Part shown: positions 8,899 to 15,586 of the stretch, piece after piece | Layout: each line of letters begins with the position of its first letter | Position numbering within the stretch: position 1 is the stretch's first letter | NCBI GenBank assembly: GCA_023395435.1 | Contig: JAEWZG010000029.1 | Span: 1-25,654, forward strand | Source: Bacillota bacterium | GTDB lineage: Bacteria; Bacillota; Clostridia; Oscillospirales; Ruminococcaceae | Length of the DNA: 25,654 bases | Reading direction: 5' to 3' | Made by a program: the position numbers and the translations under genes | Notes under the pieces: model-generated | Database searches by the model: none | Told to the model about the DNA's origin: nothing | The model's input: the letters and a program-made list of their open reading frames with translations, nothing else

Positions 8899-8927
8899 AT
8901 TATATATGATTGTTAAATAAATGTCAA
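8899..8927 (-). promoter_or_regulatory. Consensus sigma-A promoter of adhE
   Basis: On the minus strand, TTGACA (8922-8927) and TATAAT (8899-8904) are exactly 17 bp apart, a full consensus match. The predicted transcript start near 8892 gives a leader of about 50 bases before the adhE ATG at 8840. Such a strong core promoter would need repression, consistent with the overlapping Rex-like site. Confidence 0.85.
8910..8927. promoter_or_regulatory. Candidate Rex operator over the adhE -35 region
   Basis: TTGTTAAATAAATGTCAA compares with the clostridial Rex consensus TTGTTAANNNNTTAACAA. The left half is a perfect 7/7, the right half 4/7. It covers the whole -35 hexamer and most of the spacer of the adhE promoter, so bound Rex would block RNA polymerase. 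AdhE genes are known Rex targets in Clostridia. Part of the weaker half is constrained by the -35 sequence, so support rests on the perfect half, the position and the nearby rex gene. Confidence 0.7.
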
Positions 8928-8965
8928 TCTTTTAAAACTACAATGTTTATCTGTTTTTCTATCTA

Positions 8966-8988
8966 TTTTGTGTTCAAATTACACAAAA
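8966..8988. repeat. Perfect 8-bp inverted repeat, possible operator, in the adhE upstream region
   Basis: TTTTGTGT (8966-8973) and ACACAAAA (8981-8988) flank a 7-base spacer, with no T-tract after it. The inner TTGTG/CACAA arms resemble Rex or CRP/FNR half-sites, but the spacing is one base longer than the TTGTGAANNNNTTCACAA Rex form. It lies about 40 bp upstream of the adhE -35. The rest of the 345-base intergenic stretch 8841-9185 holds the adhE and rightward-gene promoters and otherwise AT-rich DNA with only very short palindromes (for example 9014-9029). Confidence 0.4.
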
Positions 8989-9120
8989 GAATAAATAAAT
9001 ATTTTACATAATGGATAATTGTTATTATCTGATGTATTAGATTCATAAATACTAATGTAACTACATATTATATTATCATCTTAAATTACGAAAATATTTA
9101 GCTTTATTTACTAAAAACTA

Positions 9121-9149
9121 TAGACAAAATTGTATAACAGTAGTATAAT
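9121..9149 (+). promoter_or_regulatory. Sigma-A promoter of the phosphotransferase-like gene
   Basis: TAGACA (9121-9126) and TATAAT (9144-9149) are separated by 17 bp. The predicted transcript starts near 9156, about 30 bases before the start codon, and includes an AGGAGG ribosome binding site (9172-9177). Confidence 0.75.
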
Positions 9150-9185
9150 TTAAACATAAATAAACCAAGGCAGGAGGAATAAATT

Positions 9186-9932
9186 ATGAGTAACAAAAAA
9201 TTAATTGCACATGGTGATTCAGTTGATGTCTATAGAGACGGCGATTATGTAATTAAAGTATTTAATGAAGATCAACCAAAAACTGCAGCATTATATGAAG
9301 CTTTAACTCATTCGAGAGTTGAAACAACTGGGCTACCTATTCCAGTAATTCATGAAGTTTCAAAGATTGATGGTAAATGGGCAATTACAATGGATCATAT
9401 TGAAGGTAATACACTTCATGATTTGATGGTGGAAAATCCTGATAAGATGGATGAATATATAAATCTTATGGTTGATATTCAGTTAAGGATTCATTCAATG
9501 CATATGCCATTGCTTAGTAAGTTAAAAGATAAAATGGCAAGAATGATCAAGAGTCTTGACAGCATTGATGAAGTTGAAAAGTATGATTTATTGACAAGAC
9601 TTGAAAGTATGCCAAAGCATATTAAGCTTTGCCACAGTAACTTCACGCCAAAGAATATAATCATTAATGATAAAGGTTACTATATTGTTGACTGGGTAGC
9701 AGCAAGACAAGGTAATGCTAGTGCTGACGTTGGTAAGACATATCTAATGTTGTGTCTTGACTTCCCGGAAGCATCAGAAAAATATCTTGATGTTTTTTGC
9801 AAAAAGAGTGGAACAAAAAAGAAATATGTTCAGGATTGGTTACCAATAGTTGCTGCAGCTCAATTAACACTGAATAACCCAGCTGAAAAAGACTTGCTTA
9901 TGAAATGGATTGACGTAGTTGATTACGAATAG
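9186..9932 (+). CDS. Aminoglycoside phosphotransferase/choline-kinase-fold protein with Asp-to-Asn change in the catalytic loop
   Basis: The 248-residue cytosolic protein resembles the APH/choline kinase superfamily. An N-terminal nucleotide-binding lobe has LIAHGDSVDVYRDGDYVIKVF, with a candidate ATP-contacting Lys24. A C-lobe catalytic loop reads LCHSNFTPKNIII (148-160), followed by the metal-binding YYIVDW (D169). In most members the loop is H-x-D-x-x-x-x-N with Asp as the catalytic base. Here position 152 is Asn (codon AAC), while H150, N157 and D169 are kept. It may therefore be a weak kinase, use another base, or be a pseudokinase. Its own promoter and strong AGGAGG make it monocistronic. 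It lies between adhE and rex, converging on rex. The substrate is unknown; 'aminoglycoside' is only a family name and no resistance role is implied. Confidence 0.75.
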   Translation: MSNKKLIAHGDSVDVYRDGDYVIKVFNEDQPKTAALYEALTHSRVETTGLPIPVIHEVSKIDGKWAITMDHIEGNTLHDLMVENPDKMDEYINLMVDIQLRIHSMHMPLLSKLKDKMARMIKSLDSIDEVEKYDLLTRLESMPKHIKLCHSNFTPKNIIINDKGYYIVDWVAARQGNASADVGKTYLMLCLDFPEASEKYLDVFCKKSGTKKKYVQDWLPIVAAAQLTLNNPAEKDLLMKWIDVVDYE

Positions 9933-9940
9933 AATGTTTA

Positions 9941-9973
9941 AAAAGCTCCATAAGATAATCTTATGGAGCTTTT
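9941..9973. terminator. Bidirectional terminator between the phosphotransferase-like gene and rex
   Basis: A perfect 14-bp stem, AAAAGCTCCATAAG (9941-9954) and its complement (9960-9973), has a 5-base loop. It begins 8 bases after the rightward gene and ends 1 base before the rex stop codon at 9975-9977. Read leftward it ends in GCTTTTT, a good terminator for the acn-traX-icd-rex operon. Read rightward the T-tract is CTTTTCTT. Confidence 0.92.
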
Positions 9974-9974
9974 C

Positions 9975-10613
9975 TTATATATCAAGATTATTTACACGAT
10001 AGGTAAGTGTAAGTAAGCTGTCACCTAGATGAACATTTTCTACAACAACATCTTCATAGTCAATTCTAAGATCGTAGTGACTGAAATTCCAGAAAGCGTG
10101 AACGCCAAGGTTTACAAGTTCATCTGCAACACTTTGCGAAGCAGATTTTGGAATACACAGAATTGCTATGTCAGGATGTTTTTCATTGCAGAAATCTTTT
10201 ATTTCTGCAATGGCGTTTATTTTTATGTCAGAAACAGTTTTTCCGATTAAATCAGTACTCGTATCAAAAATACCAATCAATTCGCATCCTCTTGTTGAAA
10301 AGTTAATATGTGTAGCAATAGCTTTACCAAGGTTACCGGCCCCAATGAGGATAGTTTTAAAGCTTTTATCGATACCAAGAATTTTTCCGATTTCATTGTG
10401 GAGATCTTCAACATTATATCCATAGCCTTGCTGCCCAAAACCACCAAAACAGTTGAGGTCTTGTCTTATCTGTGAAGCAGTAATATTCATTTTCTCAGAA
10501 AGTTCTCGCGATGAAATACGTACAATGTTTTGAGTCAGTAATTCACCAAGAAATCTGTAATAACGAGGTAATCTCTTAATAACAGATGTCGATATAGAGC
10601 TATGTTTTGACAT
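9975..10613 (-). CDS. rex: Redox-sensing transcriptional repressor Rex
   Basis: The 212-residue dimeric repressor binds DNA when NAD+ is bound and is released by NADH, thereby sensing the cellular NADH/NAD+ ratio. The N-terminal winged helix (1-80) contains the recognition-helix segment TASQIRQDLNCFGGFGQQGYGY (45-66). The Rossmann domain begins TILIGAGNLGKAIA (GxGxxG, 91-96). The C-terminal helix ending YRVNNLDI is the domain-swapping arm. The Gln-rich recognition segment resembles other clostridial Rex proteins, for which the TTGTTAA-type operator is described. AGGAGG precedes the ATG. The start lies 27 bases after the icd stop, so rex is the last gene of the acn-traX-icd-rex operon. Likely targets in the window are adhE and possibly its own operon. 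Confidence 0.97.
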   Translation of the reverse strand: MSKHSSISTSVIKRLPRYYRFLGELLTQNIVRISSRELSEKMNITASQIRQDLNCFGGFGQQGYGYNVEDLHNEIGKILGIDKSFKTILIGAGNLGKAIATHINFSTRGCELIGIFDTSTDLIGKTVSDIKINAIAEIKDFCNEKHPDIAILCIPKSASQSVADELVNLGVHAFWNFSHYDLRIDYEDVVVENVHLGDSLLTLTYRVNNLDI

Positions 10614-10640
10614 ATGTCATCCTCCTACCAATATTGTAAA

Positions 10641-11855
10641 TTATAAAAGCTTAGCTAATCTTTCATTAATAGCTAAAAGGAATTCTTCAGTTGAGGCATT
10701 TATTTTATTTTCAAGTGTTGAAAGAGCAACAAGGTCACCAGTCATAACTCCATCTTCAATTGTATTGATTGTAGCCTGTTCAAGTTTGTCCGCAAATTCC
10801 ATAAGGTCAGCGTTATTATCCAGTTCACCACGTTTTTTCAACGCACCTGTCCATGCAAAAAGTGTAGCAACAGAGTTTGTTGATGTTCTTTCGCCCTTTA
10901 AGTGCTTATAGTAATGACGTGTAACAGTTCCGTGAGCAGCTTCATACTCATAAACTCCATCCGGTGATACAAGCACAGACTTCATCATACCAAGGCTTCC
11001 GAAAGCAGTAGCGACCATGTCGGACATAACATCACCATCATAGTTTTTACAAGCCCAAATATAACCGCCTTCTGAACGGATTACACGAGCAACAGCATCA
11101 TCAATAAGTGTATAGAAGTATTCAATTCCAATTGCATCAAACTTATCCTTATATTCCTTATCAAATATTTCCTGGAATATATCCTTGAATCTATGATCAT
11201 ATTTCTTAGAAATTGTATCTTTTGAAGCAAACCAAATATCCTGTTTTACATCAAGTGCATAATTAAAGCAAGCTTTTGCAAAACTTGCAATACTTTTATC
11301 TGTATTGTGGACACCTTGAATTATGCCGTCAGTATCTTTGAAATTATGGATAAGTTCACGAGTTTCATTTCCGTCTTTATCAGTAACAATTAGTTCCGCT
11401 TTTGAACCTTCTGAAACTCTAATTTCAGTATTCTTATAGATATCACCGTAAGCGTGACGTGCGATTGTTATTGGTTTTTTCCATGTTGGAATAAATGGAC
11501 TTATTCCTTTAACAACGATAGGAGCCCTAAAAACTGTACCATCAAGGATAGCACGAATTGTACCATTAGGGGATTTCCACATTTCTGACAGGTTATACTC
11601 TTCAACTCTTTGCGCGTTTGGTGTAATGGTTGCGCATTTTACAGCAACACCATATTTCTTTGTTGCTTCTGCTGAATCAATAGTAACCTGATCTTTTGTT
11701 TTCTCTCTGTTTTCAAGACCAAGATCATAATATTCAGTGTTCAACTCAATATAAGGTGTCAAAAGAATATCCTTAATCATCTTCCAGATGATACGTGTCA
11801 TTTCATCTCCGTCCATCTCAACAAGTGGGGTAGACATTTTAATTTTATCTGCCAT
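10641..11855 (-). CDS. icd: NADP-dependent isocitrate dehydrogenase, eukaryote-like dimeric subfamily
   Basis: The 404-residue enzyme oxidatively decarboxylates isocitrate to 2-oxoglutarate, yielding NADPH. It resembles the IDH1/IDH2-like subfamily rather than the E. coli Icd type: MDGDEMTRIIWKMIKD at 14-29 and WKSPNGTIRAILDGTVFR at 93-110. R133 in IARHAYGD is the equivalent of human IDH1 R132. Metal ligands D252, D275 and D279 are present. NADP-selecting R313-H314 in GTVTRHY is retained, arguing for NADP rather than NAD. A strong AGGAGG lies upstream. It begins 14 bases after traX and is followed by rex after 27 bases. With acn it forms the citrate-to-2-oxoglutarate path; no citrate synthase gene is in the window. 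The likely purpose in an anaerobe is glutamate synthesis and NADPH. Confidence 0.97.
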   Translation of the reverse strand: MADKIKMSTPLVEMDGDEMTRIIWKMIKDILLTPYIELNTEYYDLGLENREKTKDQVTIDSAEATKKYGVAVKCATITPNAQRVEEYNLSEMWKSPNGTIRAILDGTVFRAPIVVKGISPFIPTWKKPITIARHAYGDIYKNTEIRVSEGSKAELIVTDKDGNETRELIHNFKDTDGIIQGVHNTDKSIASFAKACFNYALDVKQDIWFASKDTISKKYDHRFKDIFQEIFDKEYKDKFDAIGIEYFYTLIDDAVARVIRSEGGYIWACKNYDGDVMSDMVATAFGSLGMMKSVLVSPDGVYEYEAAHGTVTRHYYKHLKGERTSTNSVATLFAWTGALKKRGELDNNADLMEFADKLEQATINTIEDGVMTGDLVALSTLENKINASTEEFLLAINERLAKLL

Positions 11856-11869
11856 ATAAACCTCCTGAA

Positions 11870-12592
11870 TTAAATTAAATAATATTTAATAATCCCGATT
11901 ATTACTAAGTGAAGGGGATAGTAAATATAAAATATCCATTTATTGAAGTTTCCACCTTTTCCTCTTTTTCCATTATAAAAATAAAGAAGAGGAAGAGCAA
12001 GAATAACTCCAAACTGATATAGCTCTCTGAGTGGTGATAAGCCTTTAAATACATTTGCAAATGTAGCACCTGCAACCATAAATATTGAAATAATTGTAAA
12101 CGCTTTGCATTGTGAAGAAAAATTATTATGATATATGGCGAATGTTAGACAGTATAAAATTCCGAATATAGGCCAATCTCCAAATAAAGATATAAGACAT
12201 AATGCTATAATAATCGCATACTTAAATATTAATTTGAAATCTGTATTCCATTTATTAATAGCAATAAGTCCAAGCAACAAGGTGTAGATTACACCAAAGT
12301 TATTATACTTTAAAATATCAAAACCGTAGCTACAAAAACCATATGCAAACGCGGATATAACAGCAAAAATACTAAGTCTTGAAATATATTTCATTATATT
12401 GCTTGTCTTATAATATCCCTCAGCTATAAAGAAACTCATAATAGGTAATGTTAAACGACCAATTATATGCATACATTGTCCTAAAGGAGACATTTTATCT
12501 ACAAAATTCCAAGCAATATGGTCAATTGTCATTGCAACTATTGCAATATACTTGAGTATGTTTGCTGATAAATACTTTTTGTTATCGGTCAT
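11870..12592 (-). CDS. TraX family integral membrane protein
   Basis: The 240-residue, very hydrophobic protein has about eight predicted membrane segments. It matches the TraX family: N-terminal NILKYIAIVAMTIDHIAW (residues 11-28), the GRLTLPIMSFFIAEGYYKT segment (45-63) and the C-terminal WIFYIYYPLHLVIIGIIKYY. The founding member, F-plasmid TraX, N-acetylates pilin. Chromosomal Firmicutes homologues are acyltransferase-like, and their substrates are mostly unknown. No conjugation genes are nearby. The gene is tightly placed between acn (23-base gap) and icd (14-base gap), so it must be co-transcribed with them. Its ribosome binding site (GAGTGG) is weaker than its neighbours', suggesting lower synthesis. 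The function here is unknown. An envelope acylation role is inference from the family only. Confidence 0.85.
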   Translation of the reverse strand: MTDNKKYLSANILKYIAIVAMTIDHIAWNFVDKMSPLGQCMHIIGRLTLPIMSFFIAEGYYKTSNIMKYISRLSIFAVISAFAYGFCSYGFDILKYNNFGVIYTLLLGLIAINKWNTDFKLIFKYAIIIALCLISLFGDWPIFGILYCLTFAIYHNNFSSQCKAFTIISIFMVAGATFANVFKGLSPLRELYQFGVILALPLLYFYNGKRGKGGNFNKWIFYIYYPLHLVIIGIIKYYLI

Positions 12593-12615
12593 AAATTACC
12601 ACTCAGTTAATGATT

Positions 12616-14553
12616 TTATTTTACCTGTTCTTTAGTGTAATTGAGAAGACCACCAGCAAGAATAATATCCTTCGCGCGACCAGATAATTCGCACTTAACA
12701 GTTATTGACTTACCATTTGTCTTATTTATAAGTGTAACTTCTGTATTTCCATCTTCAATCTGTTTCCTGATATCAGCTAACATAAGTTCATCACCAAGTG
12801 AAATGAGTTCATAATCATCCTCATTAGCAAAAGTCAACGGAAGAATTCCAGCATTTATAAGGTTCGCTCTGTGAATTCTTGCAAATGATTTAACAAGAAC
12901 AGCTTTTACACCAAGGTATAATGGAGCAAGTGCAGCGTGTTCTCTTGATGAGCCCTGTCCGTAGTTTGCACCACCGACAATAATGCTTTTTCCAAATTCT
13001 TTTGCACGAGCAGGGAATTCCTCATCACAAACTGTAAAGCAGTGATTTGAAATTGCAGGTATATTTGAACGAAGTGGAAGAATTTTAGCACCAGCAGGCA
13101 TAATATGGTCTGTTGTTATATTATCTTCAACCTTCAATGAGCATTTTGCATCGATGCTCTCATCAAGTGGGGTTGTAACAGGGAAAGGCTTGATGTTTGG
13201 ACCTCTGAGTATTTCAACCTTATCCATCTCAGCTTCAGAAGCAGGAAGTTCAATCATATTATCATTGATTGTGAATACTTCTGGAATTTTAAATTCTGGC
13301 ATATCACCAAGTGTTCTTGGGTCTGTTAATACACCTGTCAGAGCAGAAGCTGCAGCCATTTCAGGAGAAACAAGATAAATCTGTCCATCCTTTGTGCCTG
13401 AACGTCCTTCAAAGTTTCTGTTAAATGTTCTTAATGAGATACCTTTTGAATTTGGGGATTGTCCCATACCAATACAAGGTCCACAAGCACATTCAAGAAT
13501 TCTTGCACCTGCAGAAATAAGAATAGATAACGCACCATTTTCAGCAAGCATATTGAAAACCTGTTTTGAACCAGGAGCAATCGACAATGAAACGTCTGGA
13601 TGAACTGTTTTTCCTTTTAGGATGTGTGCAACCTTTAATAAATCAACTAATGAAGAGTTTGTGCATGAGCCAATACATACCTGATCAACTTTTATATTAC
13701 CAATTTCAGCAACAGTTTTTACATTATCAGGCATATGTGGACAAGCAGCCATAGGAACAATCTTACTTAAATCAATATTAATTTCTTCATCATAAACTGC
13801 ATCAGCATCAGCAGATAAAGCAGTCCAAACATCTTCACGATCCTGAGCTTTTAAGAATTCCCTGGTTATTTCATCAGAAGGGAAGACTGATGAAGTAGCA
13901 CCAAGCTCAGCACCCATATTAGTGATTGTTGCTCTTTCAGGAACAGAAAGTGTTTTTAAGCCTTCGCCACAGTACTCAATAACTTTTCCTACGCCACCCT
14001 TAACAGACATAATTTTTAAAACTTCAAGAATTACATCTTTTGCCGCAACCCAAGGCTGAAGCTTTCCAGTAAGGTTTACTTTCACTACTTTAGGGCAGGT
14101 AATATAATATGCTCCGCCGCCCATGGCAACAGCAACATCAAGTCCACCAGCACCAATAGCAAGCATACCAATTCCACCACCGGTAGGTGTATGACTATCT
14201 GAACCAATTAGTGTTTTTCCTGGTATACCAAATCTCTCAAGATGGACCTGATGACATATACCGTTACCTGGTCTCGAGAAGTAAATACCATGTTTCTTAG
14301 CTATTGATCCAATGAAACGGTGGTCGTCGGCATTTTCAAAGCCACTTTGTAATGTGTTATGATCAATGTATGCTACAGATCTTTCAGTCTTTACACGTGG
14401 TACACCCATAGCTTCAAATTCAAGATAAGCCATTGTACCAGTTGCATCCTGAGTAAGAGTCTGATCGATTCTTATTCCAATTTCCGTACCTTTTATCATT
14501 TCGCCATCAACGAGATGATTTTTTATAATTTTTTCGGTAAGTGTTAATCCCAT
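12616..14553 (-). CDS. acn: Aconitate hydratase (short, single-chain bacterial type)
   Basis: The enzyme isomerises citrate to isocitrate using a [4Fe-4S] cluster. At 645 residues it is shorter than AcnA/AcnB (about 850-900) and fits the compact homoaconitase/LeuC-D-like single-chain type. Cluster ligands are C297 (IGSCTNSS), C357 and C360 (CACGPCIG). The substrate-binding GSSREHAAL (535-543) lies in the C-terminal swivel domain (about 480-645). The domain order is catalytic then swivel, joined in one chain. AAAGGA precedes the ATG. It is the first gene of acn-traX-icd-rex, with a promoter at 14591-14618 that overlaps a Rex-like sequence. The 3-isopropylmalate dehydratase alternative is less likely, because the subunits are fused and icd is adjacent. 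Confidence 0.93.
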   Translation of the reverse strand: MGLTLTEKIIKNHLVDGEMIKGTEIGIRIDQTLTQDATGTMAYLEFEAMGVPRVKTERSVAYIDHNTLQSGFENADDHRFIGSIAKKHGIYFSRPGNGICHQVHLERFGIPGKTLIGSDSHTPTGGGIGMLAIGAGGLDVAVAMGGGAYYITCPKVVKVNLTGKLQPWVAAKDVILEVLKIMSVKGGVGKVIEYCGEGLKTLSVPERATITNMGAELGATSSVFPSDEITREFLKAQDREDVWTALSADADAVYDEEINIDLSKIVPMAACPHMPDNVKTVAEIGNIKVDQVCIGSCTNSSLVDLLKVAHILKGKTVHPDVSLSIAPGSKQVFNMLAENGALSILISAGARILECACGPCIGMGQSPNSKGISLRTFNRNFEGRSGTKDGQIYLVSPEMAAASALTGVLTDPRTLGDMPEFKIPEVFTINDNMIELPASEAEMDKVEILRGPNIKPFPVTTPLDESIDAKCSLKVEDNITTDHIMPAGAKILPLRSNIPAISNHCFTVCDEEFPARAKEFGKSIIVGGANYGQGSSREHAALAPLYLGVKAVLVKSFARIHRANLINAGILPLTFANEDDYELISLGDELMLADIRKQIEDGNTEVTLINKTNGKSITVKCELSGRAKDIILAGGLLNYTKEQVK

Positions 14554-14590
14554 TATTATAGTCCTTTCAATAATTTAATATAATTATTAT

Positions 14591-14618
14591 TTTATAACAT
14601 TTATATATAGTTTGTCAA
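14591..14618 (-). promoter_or_regulatory. Sigma-A promoter of the acn-traX-icd-rex operon
   Basis: On the minus strand, TTGACA (14613-14618) is followed after 16 bp by TATAAA (14591-14596), with an upstream TG forming an extended -10 element. It lies about 40 bases before the acn start codon. Confidence 0.7.
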
Positions 14619-14629
14619 GAATTTCACTA
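14612..14629. promoter_or_regulatory. Candidate Rex operator at the acn promoter
   Basis: TTGTCAAGAATTTCACTA matches the general Gram-positive Rex form TTGTGAANNNNTTCACAA at 12 of 14 defined positions and covers the -35 hexamer. Since rex is the last gene of the operon, binding would give autoregulation together with control of isocitrate metabolism. Caveat: the -35 TTGACA itself supplies part of one half-site, and the adhE site is of the TTGTTAA form, so the two are not the same variant. Confidence 0.5.
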
Positions 14630-14679
14630 TCTTTTAAATTTTTAATCTTTACAATTTGTGGAATTTTTTATTATTTTAA

Positions 14680-14707
14680 TTGACATTGAACATATAAATG
14701 GTATAAT
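14680..14707 (+). promoter_or_regulatory. Consensus promoter of the tepA-led gene cluster
   Basis: TTGACA (14680-14685) and TATAAT (14702-14707) are separated by 16 bp, with TGG before the -10 (extended -10). The predicted start near 14714 gives a leader of about 87 bases before the ATG at 14801. No regulatory fold is evident in that leader. The TATAAT and the 12 bases after it recur at 2870-2887. Confidence 0.8.
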
Positions 14708-14800
14708 TAAATAGTATGAATTTTTATCAATACTTAGATTGCAAATGTATATTTTCATTATTTTATTTTACAATAATAAAAAAAATTATTGGAGTTTAAA

Positions 14801-15586
14801 ATGATAAAAGATAATAAAATAATAAATAATGAAAATGATGATCAGGACACAAATAACGATAATAATGATAACAATAACAACGATTCAAGTAATAAAGATA
14901 ATGGTAATGAGGAATCTCAAATTGAACAGATTGAAAAATTTGGTCAAGTTGAACCGAAAAATGCTAAACATCTAATTCATTGTTTCAGTGTAATTGGGCA
15001 AATTGAAGGGCATTATATTCTTCCACCACAGAACAAGACAACAAAATATGAGCATATAATCCCCGCTCTTGTCGCTATTGAGCAAGACAGAACAATTGAA
15101 GGTCTTGTAATAATTCTTAATACTGTCGGTGGTGATGTTGAAGCTGGACTTGCTATTGCAGAGCTTATTGCTGGAATGAAAACTCCTACTGTTTCAATTG
15201 TTGTCGGAGGCGGCCATTCAATTGGAGTTCCTCTTGCTGTCTGTGCTAAGAAATCTTTTATAGTTCCTTCGGCAACTATGACGATTCATCCTGTCCGTAT
15301 GAATGGAACTGTATTAGGAGTCCCACAGACATTATCTTATTTTGATAAAATGCAGGAAAGAATTGTTCGGTTTGTATCAACCAACAGTAATATTTCAGCT
15401 GACCGCTTCAGACAGTTAATGATGAAAACAGGCGAGCTTGTAATGGATGTTGGATCTGTTCTTGATGGTGATCAGGCTGTTGAAGAAGGCTTGATTGATG
15501 AGCTTGGTGGGCTTAGTGATGCTATTGAATGTCTTTATAAGATGATTGAAGAATCACCAAAGCAATATGAAGAGGTAGAAAAATGA
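14801..15586 (+). CDS. tepA: ClpP-fold serine protease of the TepA family
   Basis: The 261-residue protein has a ClpP/crotonase-like fold. The nucleophile candidate is S140 in GGGHSIGVPLA and the catalytic His is H163 in SATMTIHPVR. The oxyanion region is NTVGGDVEAGLAIAELIAG (107-125). It resembles B. subtilis TepA (YmfB), linked to protein export/signal-peptide degradation and found beside ylzJ and spoIIIE, as here. Residues 9-40 are an Asn/Asp-rich low-complexity tail absent from ClpP. An upstream in-frame TTG at 14789 is rejected as start: it lies within the TTGGAG ribosome binding site, whose GGAG (14791-14794) is ideally spaced for the ATG at 14801. It is the first gene of a long rightward cluster and overlaps ylzJ by four bases (ATGA). 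Confidence 0.9.
   Translation: MIKDNKIINNENDDQDTNNDNNDNNNNDSSNKDNGNEESQIEQIEKFGQVEPKNAKHLIHCFSVIGQIEGHYILPPQNKTTKYEHIIPALVAIEQDRTIEGLVIILNTVGGDVEAGLAIAELIAGMKTPTVSIVVGGGHSIGVPLAVCAKKSFIVPSATMTIHPVRMNGTVLGVPQTLSYFDKMQERIVRFVSTNSNISADRFRQLMMKTGELVMDVGSVLDGDQAVEEGLIDELGGLSDAIECLYKMIEESPKQYEEVEK
14852..14884 (+). repeat. Imperfect AAT/AAC/GAT codon repeat in tepA
   Basis: Eleven consecutive codons are only AAT, AAC or GAT (N18 to D28 of TepA), beginning with two 9-base units AATAACGAT and AATAATGAT. The tract is of a kind open to slippage by whole codons, so its length may vary between strains without breaking the frame. Confidence 0.6.

Noticed and set aside
9014..9029. Short palindrome GATAAT-TGTT-ATTATC upstream of adhE, and ATGTA-AC-TACAT at 9055-9066.
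   Set aside because: Arms of 5-6 bp are expected by chance in DNA this AT-rich, and neither sits over a promoter.
9186..9932. Antibiotic (aminoglycoside) resistance gene.
   Set aside because: Only the general fold matches; the catalytic Asp is Asn, and there is no mobile context.
11870..12592. Conjugative element remnant suggested by the TraX name.
   Set aside because: No transfer, relaxase, integrase or repeat sequences nearby; the gene is embedded in a metabolic operon.
14554..14788. Small RNA or riboswitch in the acn/tepA divergent region.
   Set aside because: Only two back-to-back promoters, a Rex-like site and AT-rich DNA are visible; no stable fold or known aptamer pattern was recognised.
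14789..14800. TTG start for tepA.
   Set aside because: The TTG lies within the TTGGAG ribosome binding site; the ATG at 14801 is properly spaced from it.
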